The notes below the pieces were generated by a model. The model had not been told where the DNA came from and did no database searches. It worked only from the letters and a program-made list of their open reading frames with translations. The translations under genes and the position numbers were made by a program. A stretch of 13,021 nt of DNA from Helicobacteraceae bacterium. Lineage in GTDB: Bacteria > Campylobacterota > Campylobacteria > Campylobacterales > Sulfurimonadaceae. Shown here piece after piece: positions 6,401 through 13,021 of this stretch. The stretch lies in the NCBI GenBank assembly GCA_947497635.1, contig CANMHZ010000012.1, positions 1 through 13,021 of the forward strand. Reading direction: 5' to 3'. Within the stretch, counting starts at the first letter, position 1, and each line of letters begins with the position of its first letter.

Positions 6401-7078
6401 ATGGCAATCGACGCATACGGAAATACATTATCATCCACAGCAGCTACCACGACCTCATCGTCAAACGTGACCAATCCTAATGGTGTCTTAGGAAAAGACG
6501 ACTTTTTGAAACTTCTCATGGTAGAACTTCAAAACCAAGATCCTACGGCTCCAATGGATACCGACAAAATTCTCTCCCAAACCTCGCAACTCGCGACGTT
6601 AGAATCGTCTACGAACACTAACACATCTCTTACAACATTGGCTACAGCACTGACTGCGTCTTCTCAATATGCTGGTATCTCTGCCATTGGTAAAATTGCC
6701 GATACAGGAAGTAATGCAATCACCTTAACGGCAGGGAAAACGACTGATTTTGAAATGTACTTTCCAAGTGCTGCAACAACGGGTAACGTTAATATTATTG
6801 ATGTCAATGGTAAAATTTTTAAGACACTGCCTATCGGGGCAACTGAGGTAGGTGTTGCCCAATACAGCTGGGATGGTACTGATAATACAGGGGCAAAACT
6901 GGATGCAGGAACCTATTACGCTGAATCAGCCTATACTAAAGTAGACGGTACAGCTGGTACAACACGTGTTGGGATTTATCCGATTCAATCCATCAAATTT
7001 GACAGTGGTATCACCTACGCAAAACTCGGTTCTGGGTATGTGGACTTTAGTACTATCAAAGAGGTAACAGGAGGGTGA
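6401..7078 (+). CDS. flgD: Flagellar hook assembly scaffold (hook cap) protein FlgD
   Basis: FlgD caps the growing hook and helps FlgE subunits polymerise, then leaves the finished structure. The conserved FlgD N-terminal region is at residues 29-69 (VLGKDDFLKLLMVELQNQDP followed by APMDTDKILSQTSQLATLES). The C-terminal half has the beta-rich FlgD fold, with VNIIDVNGKIFKTL and YSWDGTDNTGAKLDAGTYYA, typical of the FlgD Ig-like/Tudor-like domain. At 225 residues the length is normal. ATG 6401 has AAGGAG with 6 nt spacing. The gene lies between fliK (15-nt gap) and the first flgE (4-nt gap), so the three form one operon under the sigma-54 site at 4846. Confidence 0.95.
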   Translation: MAIDAYGNTLSSTAATTTSSSNVTNPNGVLGKDDFLKLLMVELQNQDPTAPMDTDKILSQTSQLATLESSTNTNTSLTTLATALTASSQYAGISAIGKIADTGSNAITLTAGKTTDFEMYFPSAATTGNVNIIDVNGKIFKTLPIGATEVGVAQYSWDGTDNTGAKLDAGTYYAESAYTKVDGTAGTTRVGIYPIQSIKFDSGITYAKLGSGYVDFSTIKEVTGG

Positions 7079-7082
7079 TCCT

Positions 7083-8423
7083 ATGACACAAGGGTACTAT
7101 GCGGGGATATCAGGATTAGTGAGTAATCAATATGCCTTGGATGTTATTTCAGATAACCTAGCCAACGTCTCAACCACAGGATTTAAAAGCTCTACTGCGG
7201 AGTTTGCTGATCTTTTTACCGAAGCAATCGCAAGTAGCAATGCTTCAAGCCCCACTTCAGACAATGTAGGAGTTGGGGTGAGGTTGCAAGCAACTAGCGC
7301 TCAAATGAGTCAAGGGTCATTAATGCCCACAGACCGTGTCACAGATCTAGCACTTCAAGGAAATGGGTGGTTTGGTGTTGCAGGTAACAATCAGGACTAT
7401 TTTACCCGTAATGGAAGCTTCTCATTTGATGCAGCACAAAGCGTTAAAGGAGATATCAACTCATCCACTAGCCATTTGGTCAATGCGGATGGGATGTATG
7501 TCACAGGAACTATGCTTTCTAATTTTGCCTACAATGCAACACTTGATTATGGGGATAAAACTACAAATGGGGCAAGCGGTGCTTACGTCTTAACGAATCC
7601 AACCCTTGATGTACCATTGGGTGGGGTTGGTGCACAAGGACCGCTTGAATTTCCAACTCGGCTTACCTATCCTGTCACGCCTACTACTCAAGCTCAATTT
7701 TTTGGTAATTTGGGCATTGATCCTCAATCGCGCACTATCAGTAGTGATCTCATCAGCAGTACAAATGAAAAGAATAACTTAAAACTCACCTTTAGTCAAA
7801 GTGCCACACAACCAACAGAAGGGATAGCATGGGACGTAGTAGCAACCGTCACTTCGCATGATGGAACAACTCTTTATGATACTCAAAATGGTCAAGTAAC
7901 CTTTGGAGTATCTGGAGAACTCAAAACCTCCAGTCTCCCCTTAGTCAATAATAATGGAAGTTCTGTGGCTATTAATTTAGGGAGTAATTTTAGTGGCTTG
8001 ATCTCAACTGCGGGGATGGGGGTTAGTGGTTCATCTCAATCGGATGGTATGGCAGGAGGAACACTGACAAAATATGGTGTCAACTCTGATGGTACTATTA
8101 TTGCTGATTTTTCCAACGGGAAGCAAAGTGCCATTGGTCGTGTTGCCGTTTATCATTTCCAAAATGACCAAGGGCTCAATCGCGAAGGAGGGACGTATTA
8201 TCAGCAAAGTTCCAATAGTGGAAAGCCTGTGTTTTGGACAGATACCGCTGGGAATGCGATCACGGGAGCAACCATTCAAAGTGGGAATTTGGAATCTTCG
8301 AATGTAAAAATGGAAGTAGGATTAACCGATATGATTATCATGCAACGCGCCTATCAAGCTAACTCCAAAACAATTACTACCGTTGATGATATGATTCAAA
8401 AAGCATTACAAATGCATCGCTGA
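7083..8423 (+). CDS. flgE: Flagellar hook protein FlgE, first paralogue (446 aa)
   Basis: Member of the rod/hook family of axial flagellar proteins. The N-terminus has the family signature (YYAGISGLVSNQYALDVISDNLANVSTTGFK, residues 5-35), and the C-terminus has the matching helix (LESSNVKMEVGLTDMIIMQRAYQANSKTITTVDDM); these two form the coiled-coil core of the axial tube. The middle holds hook-type beta domains, including NGWFGVAG and the FlgE_D2-like part. ATG 7083 has AGGAGG with 8 nt spacing, overlapping the flgD end, so translation is probably coupled. The position directly after flgD matches the smaller flgE paralogue of Campylobacter and Helicobacter, whose role differs from the main hook subunit. 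Which of the two FlgE proteins here forms the bulk hook cannot be read from sequence. Confidence 0.92.
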   Translation: MTQGYYAGISGLVSNQYALDVISDNLANVSTTGFKSSTAEFADLFTEAIASSNASSPTSDNVGVGVRLQATSAQMSQGSLMPTDRVTDLALQGNGWFGVAGNNQDYFTRNGSFSFDAAQSVKGDINSSTSHLVNADGMYVTGTMLSNFAYNATLDYGDKTTNGASGAYVLTNPTLDVPLGGVGAQGPLEFPTRLTYPVTPTTQAQFFGNLGIDPQSRTISSDLISSTNEKNNLKLTFSQSATQPTEGIAWDVVATVTSHDGTTLYDTQNGQVTFGVSGELKTSSLPLVNNNGSSVAINLGSNFSGLISTAGMGVSGSSQSDGMAGGTLTKYGVNSDGTIIADFSNGKQSAIGRVAVYHFQNDQGLNREGGTYYQQSSNSGKPVFWTDTAGNAITGATIQSGNLESSNVKMEVGLTDMIIMQRAYQANSKTITTVDDMIQKALQMHR

Positions 8424-8426
8424 TTT

Positions 8427-8444
8427 TTGGTACAGATTTTGCTT
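8427..8444 (+). promoter_or_regulatory. Sigma-54 promoter of the second flgE
   Basis: TTGGTACAGATTTTGCTT differs from the RpoN consensus TTGGCAC-R-N4-TTGCTT at one defined position; GG (8429-8430) and GC (8441-8442) are 10 bases apart. It starts 4 bp after the stop codon of the first flgE. The predicted start near 8454 leaves a leader of about 112 nt. It is a closer match than the site before fliK. Confidence 0.85.
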
Positions 8445-8453
8445 ATAATATTG

Positions 8454-8565
8454 AATTGAATTAAACTTTTACCTCATCAGAGGCTGGCTTTAATGACCCA
8501 AGTGGTTATCGTAATTTGGGAGGATTATTTCTCCTGAAGTATGTTGAATTTAAAAGGATTATAGT
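8454..8565 (+). other. Long 5' leader of the second flgE with possible alternative hairpins
   Basis: The expected leader contains CCTC-ATCA-GAGG (8472-8483), a compact hairpin. Further on, CCCAA (8497-8501) can pair with TTGGG (8516-8520), and the overlapping GGGAG (8518-8522) can pair with CTCCT (8531-8535, with one G-U), so these two are mutually exclusive. The AAAGGA ribosome site near 8553 lies outside both. No known riboswitch class is recognised. The stems are only 4-5 bp, so the structure is tentative. Confidence 0.3.
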
Positions 8566-10374
8566 ATGTTAAAATCACTTTACTCAGGTATTAGCGGATT
8601 ACAATCGCAACAAATTGCAATGGATATAGAGTCCAACAATATTGCCAACGTAAGTACAATTGGCTATAAGTATTCTCGCGCCAACTTTTCAGACTTATTA
8701 GCACAAACGAGCCAAATTGCGACAGCACCTCAAGGGGCACTTGGAGGGAAGAATGCTGTCCAAATTGGATTAGGGACAACGATCAACTCGGTTACTCGTA
8801 TCCATTCGCAAGGTTCGATACAAAATACCGACAAAAATACTGACGTTGCAATCCAAGGAGATGGGTTCTTTGTTGTTTCAGCAGATGGAGGAAATACCTA
8901 TAAATATTCTCGTTCGGGAGATTTTAAGTTTGATGCATCCGGTAATTTTGTCGATAATAATGGATTTATTGTCCAAGGGTGGCCTAGAGATACAAAAACA
9001 GGTATAGTGGATGCAACCGCACCGATCAGCAACATCAACATACCTCCCGGATTGACAACCCCAGCCAGCGCCAGTAGCAAGATTGCCATCAAAGCCAATC
9101 TTAGCTCTAGTGAATTGATCACTCAGTTTACCCCGACTAATACGCTTAATGATACTCAAGGGTTAAATACTGATGCCACAACAGGCATCACTGAAAAATC
9201 GGAAGATATGGGGGTTATGTTCAATGCCGCAGGGCAAGCAATGCAACTAACGGCAGCAGATGCTACTGATCCACTAGTACCTATAGGGGGGCAGGGGATC
9301 ACCGTCTCCTTTGACGATGGGGGAACTACGCAAGAATTTCGCTATACCAACAATGCTGCACTTGCTGGAACTTCAGTAGGTGGTAGATATTTCTTCCAAA
9401 CAACTGACCAACTTCGGGAGGGCTTACAGACTCAAGCTGACCTTGCCTCCACAGGAACGACGGTTACTATTAATTCTCAAGGTAAGTTTGAGATTAATAA
9501 TCCATCGGCAGGAACAGCGCTAACCGTTACTGTGGCAGCGATTACAGATCTGGACACCGTAGCTAACACCCGATTTACCGATACTTTTAGTACATTAGGG
9601 GGTTCATTAGCTATTGGGGCGACCAAGCAAAGTCAATCTCTTAATGCAGCAATCCACTCTACGAGTATTGATGTTTTTGATTCTCTCGGATCTAAACACA
9701 CCGTCAAAATTGATTTTCGTAAACAAAGTGTCGGAACGACGACTGATTGGAGCTACAGCATAAGCGTCCCCCTCCCAGGGTCAATCGGAGGAACAGCACC
9801 CAATCAAAATATTCTTGAGGGGGGAGTCATTTCCTTTAACAGCAGTGGGGCTATGCTAGGGGCTACAATTCCAGGTATCACTTTTTCACCCAATAATGGT
9901 GCTGCTGGAAATCAAACAATTGCCCTTGACTTCGGAGTAGCAGGAGCTTTTGGTGGTATCACGAGTTTTGACAACCCCTCTGCAACCAGCGGAATCAGTC
10001 AAGATGGTTTCCCTGGTGGTGATTTAACGGGTATTCGTATCGATCAAAGCGGTACGTTAATCGGAAGCTTCTCCAATGGTCGTTCATTTGGATTGGCTCA
10101 AATCGGAATGGCAAAATTTACTAACAATGAGGGACTCGTCAGTGATGGAGGAAATACCTATCTTCAATCAGCGAATTCAGGGGAACCAATCATCGGTACA
10201 GCTGCAACGGCAGGGCGAGGATTTATGCAAGCGTCATCCCTTGAAGCGTCGAATGTTGATTTATCCAAATCGTTGACCAATCTCATCATTATTCAACGTG
10301 GTTATCAAGCCAACGGTAAAACGATCACAACATCTGATACACTTTTGGAAACATTACTAGGAATTAAACGGTAG
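8566..10374 (+). CDS. flgE: Flagellar hook protein FlgE, second paralogue (602 aa)
   Basis: A larger member of the same axial family, probably the main hook subunit. The N-terminus shows LYSGISGLQSQQIAMDIESNNIANVST followed by GYK (residues 5-34), the FlgE DVAIQGDGFFVV motif is near residue 93-104, and the C-terminus ends in LEASNVDLSKSLTNLIIIQRGYQANGKTI. The middle of about 400 residues carries extra surface domains (GQGITVSFDDGGTTQEFRYT near 244), a feature of Campylobacterota hook proteins, which are longer than the ~400-residue enteric FlgE. ATG 8566 has AAAGGA about 8 nt upstream. It has its own sigma-54 promoter but follows the fliK operon, so readthrough from upstream is also likely. 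After the TAG stop the same frame stays open for 35 codons, probably by chance. Confidence 0.94.
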   Translation: MLKSLYSGISGLQSQQIAMDIESNNIANVSTIGYKYSRANFSDLLAQTSQIATAPQGALGGKNAVQIGLGTTINSVTRIHSQGSIQNTDKNTDVAIQGDGFFVVSADGGNTYKYSRSGDFKFDASGNFVDNNGFIVQGWPRDTKTGIVDATAPISNINIPPGLTTPASASSKIAIKANLSSSELITQFTPTNTLNDTQGLNTDATTGITEKSEDMGVMFNAAGQAMQLTAADATDPLVPIGGQGITVSFDDGGTTQEFRYTNNAALAGTSVGGRYFFQTTDQLREGLQTQADLASTGTTVTINSQGKFEINNPSAGTALTVTVAAITDLDTVANTRFTDTFSTLGGSLAIGATKQSQSLNAAIHSTSIDVFDSLGSKHTVKIDFRKQSVGTTTDWSYSISVPLPGSIGGTAPNQNILEGGVISFNSSGAMLGATIPGITFSPNNGAAGNQTIALDFGVAGAFGGITSFDNPSATSGISQDGFPGGDLTGIRIDQSGTLIGSFSNGRSFGLAQIGMAKFTNNEGLVSDGGNTYLQSANSGEPIIGTAATAGRGFMQASSLEASNVDLSKSLTNLIIIQRGYQANGKTITTSDTLLETLLGIKR

Positions 10375-10391
10375 ATTTTAAAGGAGAAGTT

Positions 10392-10413
10392 GCTCAGGGG
10401 GAGTAACCTGAGC
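10392..10413 (+). terminator. Stem-loop downstream of the second flgE
   Basis: GCTCAGG (10392-10398) and CCTGAGC (10407-10413) form a perfect 7-bp stem with an 8-base loop, 18 bp after the flgE stop. The following GCTTTGATCTT is only weakly T-rich, so it may be a poor terminator or a 3'-end stabilising hairpin. Confidence 0.45.
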
Positions 10414-10440
10414 GCTTTGATCTTAAGGAGTATCGAAAAA

Positions 10441-10482
10441 ATGAAAACTCCCCGTTGGTTGCTGCGACCAATTGGGATTTAA
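10441..10482 (+). other. Possible 13-codon ORF and hairpin between flgE and the RDD gene
   Basis: An ATG at 10441, with AAGGAG 10 nt upstream, opens MKTPRWLLRPIGI and a TAA. Its coding bases include a second hairpin, TTGGTTG-CTG-CGACCAA (10455-10471, one G-U), extendable by CCC/GGG to 10451-10476. The 159-bp gap (10375-10533) holds otherwise only the stem-loop at 10392 and the -10 of the next gene. It could be a leader peptide, a small RNA part or nothing; I do not recognise the peptide. Confidence 0.2.
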
Positions 10483-10521
10483 GAATTATGCGATTATTTA
10501 GTAAATGAATGGTAATCCCGT

Positions 10522-10527
10522 TATAAT
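10522..10527 (+). promoter_or_regulatory. TATAAT -10 box placed for a leaderless RDD/MFS transcript
   Basis: A perfect TATAAT ends exactly 6 nt before the ATG at 10534, the same geometry as at 1705. No Shine-Dalgarno precedes the start, so the mRNA probably begins at or beside the start codon. Confidence 0.65.
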
Positions 10528-10533
10528 TGCGCT

Positions 10534-11040
10534 ATGCGACATAGAACCCTTAAAAAAAATAAAAAAATATCCCGATCAGTTCCTCAAAAAATTATTTACG
10601 CCTCTTTTTGGTCACGTGCATTGGGATTAGTTACCGATATTTTTATGATTGGCTTGCCTATCTCCCTCCTTATCATATTCCTCTTTGGCTACGATCAAAC
10701 CCATACCGCAGGAGGGATAGATGTACTCTTACACAACAAAGAAGCACTCAAAAACCCTCCCAATCCCCTTGGCTCGCTGACACAACTTCTCTTATTTATG
10801 GGGGTCACGGTCATACTATGGCATAAAAGTGGACAAACCCCTGGAAAAAAGATGGCACATACCCGTGTTGTTGATGCCAGTACTTTGGGAAATGCCCCCT
10901 ATTGGAAACTCATTCTCCGTTTTATCGGTTATTTTATCTCCCTTATTACCCTCGTTGGCTTTTTCATTGGGTTGTTGCGTCGTGATAAGCGAACCCTTCA
11001 TGATCTTCTCAGCGGTACGACCGTGATTCGCGTCTCATAG
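10534..11040 (+). CDS. RDD family membrane protein
   Basis: A 168-residue inner-membrane protein of the RDD family, whose members are small and mostly of unknown function; a few have been linked to ion or metabolite transport. The first family motif is ASFWSRALGLVTD with R28 and D35 entering the first membrane helix (about 33-52). A second helix is about 82-96, followed by the GQTPGKKMAHTRVVD motif, then a third helix at about 124-146 and the family's C-terminal RDKRTLHDLLSGTTVI. The basic N-terminus (RHRTLKKNKK) is probably cytosolic. Start ATG 10534 follows TATAAT by 6 nt. The stop is one base before the GTG of the transporter gene, so the two are co-transcribed and probably functionally linked, but the link is not known. 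Confidence 0.88.
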   Translation: MRHRTLKKNKKISRSVPQKIIYASFWSRALGLVTDIFMIGLPISLLIIFLFGYDQTHTAGGIDVLLHNKEALKNPPNPLGSLTQLLLFMGVTVILWHKSGQTPGKKMAHTRVVDASTLGNAPYWKLILRFIGYFISLITLVGFFIGLLRRDKRTLHDLLSGTTVIRVS

Positions 11041-11041
11041 C

Positions 11042-12148
11042 GTGATCGTCCTCGTCGCCCTCTTCTATTTTTTCTACTTTGCCCTTATTGGGGTTCATAT
11101 TATTTTCGTCCCTAAAATTCTCTCTATGGGCGGAATGAGTTCGATGGAGATCGGCGTTATCCTTGCATGTGCCCCTTTGGTACGTTTTGCAATCCCTTTT
11201 TTATTTTTGCGTGGCTTCAAACTTGATTCAAGGACATTTTATACCTCACTCTCTTTGATGACTATAGGAGCTGCTGGATTTTACCCCTCACTGGAACATT
11301 TTTGGGCATTGTTAGGGGTCAATATCCTCTTTGGGATAGGAATTGCCCTCGTCCTACCTTACGTCGAAGTAATTGCACTCGAGAGGATAGGGGGCGAACG
11401 GTACGGAAAAATTCGACTTTTTGGTTCCCTCGGATTTATCGCTGTCGCACTGCTATTGGTACGTTGGCTCACCTCATCTCAAGTGGGAATCGGCTTCTTG
11501 ATCGCAATGGCGGTGGGGACATTGATTTTTGGGGGTATAGTCGGATCGTTACACCGAAAGCACCCCTCGGCGCAAGAAGAAGATGCCACCTTTAATCCCC
11601 TGCCCCATCTTCCCCTATGGATTGGCTTTTTCTTAATGCAAGTGAGCTTCGGGCCGTTTTACAATTTCTTTACCATTTACGCAACCGATCATGGCATATC
11701 ATTAGAATCAACCGTTTGGCTCTGGGGGTTTGGGGTAGCCGCTGAAATTTTGATGTTTTATTTCCAAGGGCCACTGTTGCGAAGAAATTTATGGCATATT
11801 CTTCAACTCACCGCATTTATAACCGCAGTACGCTGGCTAATGGTCGATTTGTTTCCCACCTCATTACCCCTATTATTCCTCTCCCAAACGTTCCATGCCT
11901 TTAGTTTTGCCCTTTTTCATACCGCTGCTATTAGCGTACTTTTTTCTCTTTATAGCGCACGTCGCCTCTCTCAACAATTTTTCTTCGGTATCTCGTACGG
12001 ATTAGGGGGCTTTGTAGGGGCATTGGGAGGCGGGGTACTGTATCAGTATACCCCCGACTATTTATTTGCAGGAAGCGCACTTGCCGCATTGGGGGCAGGC
12101 GTAGCATTTAGAGCGTATACGCCTAAGCCTCTTGCTTCACATGAGTAA
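11042..12148 (+). CDS. MFS transporter, MFS_1-like (HcaT/nucleoside permease-like)
   Basis: A 368-residue polytopic inner-membrane protein with about twelve hydrophobic helices in two halves, separated by a polar loop near 175-185 (HRKHPSAQEEDAT). The sequence ERIGGERYGKIRLFGSLGFI after helix 4 is characteristic of the MFS_1-like group that includes the 3-phenylpropionate carrier HcaT and nucleoside:H+ symporters. The substrate cannot be read from sequence. The only usable start that keeps helix 1 is GTG at 11042, one base after the RDD stop; a TGA at 11024-11026 blocks any earlier start and no clear Shine-Dalgarno is seen, so translational coupling to the RDD gene is likely. The 3' end overlaps the convergent mscS gene by 26 bp. 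Confidence 0.85.
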   Translation: MIVLVALFYFFYFALIGVHIIFVPKILSMGGMSSMEIGVILACAPLVRFAIPFLFLRGFKLDSRTFYTSLSLMTIGAAGFYPSLEHFWALLGVNILFGIGIALVLPYVEVIALERIGGERYGKIRLFGSLGFIAVALLLVRWLTSSQVGIGFLIAMAVGTLIFGGIVGSLHRKHPSAQEEDATFNPLPHLPLWIGFFLMQVSFGPFYNFFTIYATDHGISLESTVWLWGFGVAAEILMFYFQGPLLRRNLWHILQLTAFITAVRWLMVDLFPTSLPLLFLSQTFHAFSFALFHTAAISVLFSLYSARRLSQQFFFGISYGLGGFVGALGGGVLYQYTPDYLFAGSALAALGAGVAFRAYTPKPLASHE

Positions 12149-12947
12149 CCATTTGTGGAAATGGAACTGTAATAGAGTGATTGTCAAACTCTAATTTTAT
12201 GGCTTCAATCAATTCAAATCGAACATCCCAATACTCCTCCGTAAGCACCCATGGACGCACATATAGTTGCACAGAGTTGGGGGCCAACGCCCCTACCGCA
12301 ACCGTAAAAATAGGTTCTGCCAAAACTTTTGGATGTCCTTCGAGCACCTGAGTAATCACCTCTTTCGCCAATTTGAGATCATCTTTATAGTCAATATCGA
12401 ACGTCATATCAATCCGACGCTCTTTGTTGCCCGTATTATTGATAATATTTCCAGCTACTAACGTCCCATTGGGGATAATAATAGAACGATTATCAGCAGT
12501 GGTGAGAGTGGTAGAGAAGAGATTGATAGAGTGTACCGTTCCGACAACTGAGGAAACTTCGATTGAATCACCCACTTTAAAAGGGCGGAAGAAAATGATA
12601 AGCACTGCTGCCCCGACATTGGCAAGGGTATCTTTGAGGGCAAGTCCTATTCCCAAACCTGCTGCTCCAAATATTGCAATAAAGGAGGAAGTATTCACCC
12701 CTAAATTACTTGTTGCAGCAACAAGGATAGCAAGAATAAGGGCTACATAGACAACATTACTGGAAAAAGAGATAAGCGTTGCATCAACGTGAGCTTTTTC
12801 CATCGTTTTACGCATAAGTAAAATAGCTTTGCGCGCAAGCCATTTTCCCATAAAAAAGATGGCAACAGCACCCAAAATTTTTAATCCATACTCTGTCCCG
12901 TATTGTATGATAAGATCAGTGTAATGTTCCATCTTTTGCACTATCAT
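12123..12947 (-). CDS. mscS: Small-conductance mechanosensitive channel, MscS family
   Basis: Predicted inner-membrane channel that opens under membrane tension to release solutes during hypo-osmotic shock. It has the compact MscS architecture: TM1 about 21-43, TM2 about 63-83, and a pore-lining TM3 with the glycine/alanine pattern GAAGLGIGLALKDTLANVGAAV (94-115). The beta domain begins with FFRPFKVGDSIEV, carries the PNG motif (159-161), and the C-terminal domain ends with VPFPQ (261-265). The length is 274 from ATG 12947, against 286 for E. coli MscS. A TTG at 12974 would give 283 residues, but it lacks a ribosome site and would overlap a possible upstream gene end, so I prefer the ATG; a weak AGTGAG lies before it. 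It converges on and overlaps the MFS gene end by 26 bp. Confidence 0.93.
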   Translation of the reverse strand: MIVQKMEHYTDLIIQYGTEYGLKILGAVAIFFMGKWLARKAILLMRKTMEKAHVDATLISFSSNVVYVALILAILVAATSNLGVNTSSFIAIFGAAGLGIGLALKDTLANVGAAVLIIFFRPFKVGDSIEVSSVVGTVHSINLFSTTLTTADNRSIIIPNGTLVAGNIINNTGNKERRIDMTFDIDYKDDLKLAKEVITQVLEGHPKVLAEPIFTVAVGALAPNSVQLYVRPWVLTEEYWDVRFELIEAIKLEFDNHSITVPFPQMVTHVKQEA

Positions 12948-12960
12948 CTCAAACTCACTT

Positions 12961-13021
12961 TTAGCGGTATTCAACGATTTGTTTTAACTCAAGCCGTTTT
13001 TGTTCACTCTGAGGATTTACC
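12961..13021 (-). CDS. Possible C-terminal end of a gene upstream of mscS (partial)
   Basis: From the right edge a minus-strand frame stays open for 19 codons and stops at TAA (12963-12961). Its last residues, EQKRLELKQIVEYR, have a helical, charged composition like a real protein end. The stop is 13 nt before the mscS ATG, which would fit an operon. Twenty open codons can arise by chance and I do not recognise the protein. Confidence 0.4.
   Translation of the reverse strand, partial: VNPQSEQKRLELKQIVEYR

Overview
The window looks like chromosomal DNA of a Campylobacterota (epsilonproteobacterial) species, probably a free-living sulfur oxidiser of the Sulfurimonas/Sulfuricurvum type. The basis is gene content (a fliK-flgD-flgE block with a second, larger flgE, typA, and compact MscS and RDD proteins), moderate GC, and two sigma-54 promoters placed exactly before flagellar genes, as in Campylobacter and Helicobacter. 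The genus is an inference; no 16S or ribosomal marker is present.

Layout. (1) Bases 1-418 are an accessory scar beside a tRNA gene. They hold a degenerate array of about 23-bp TGGCCAA repeats, the first ~23 codons of a tyrosine-recombinase (P4-type integrase) gene that runs into the array and stops, then repeated GTACAT motifs and short TATTAGA repeats, ending at a minus-strand tRNA-Ser(GGA) at 419-506. This is the usual tRNA-att-int order of an integrated island, here with a broken integrase. (2) 600-2937: a dGTPase-like HD phosphohydrolase and a HI0933/YhiN-family flavoprotein, both on plus. (3) 2956-4761: typA/bipA on minus, convergent with the flavoprotein and separated from it by a shared hairpin. 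(4) 4846-10374: the flagellar hook block. A sigma-54 promoter drives fliK-flgD-flgE (first paralogue); a second sigma-54 promoter, starting 4 bp after the first flgE, drives a second 602-residue flgE with a leader of about 112 nt. (5) 10375-10533: a non-coding gap with two stem-loops and a possible 13-codon ORF. (6) 10534-12148: an RDD membrane protein and a 12-TM MFS transporter, one base apart. (7) 12123-12947: a minus-strand MscS channel overlapping the transporter end by 26 bp, followed at the right edge by what may be the last 19 codons of another minus-strand gene.

How the genes fit together. FliK (hook-length control), FlgD (hook cap) and FlgE (hook subunit) act together in building the hook outside the cell, and the matching sigma-54 sites suggest coordinated middle-class flagellar expression. 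The other genes are housekeeping: nucleotide-pool control, a translation-associated GTPase, membrane transport and osmotic protection. The most notable signals are a near-identical 21/24-bp coding repeat inside fliK, which could change the length of the hook ruler; two genes with TATAAT exactly 6 nt before the start codon, pointing to leaderless mRNAs; and the truncated integrase with its repeats next to tRNA-Ser. I found no CRISPR array, insertion sequence or complete new defence system.
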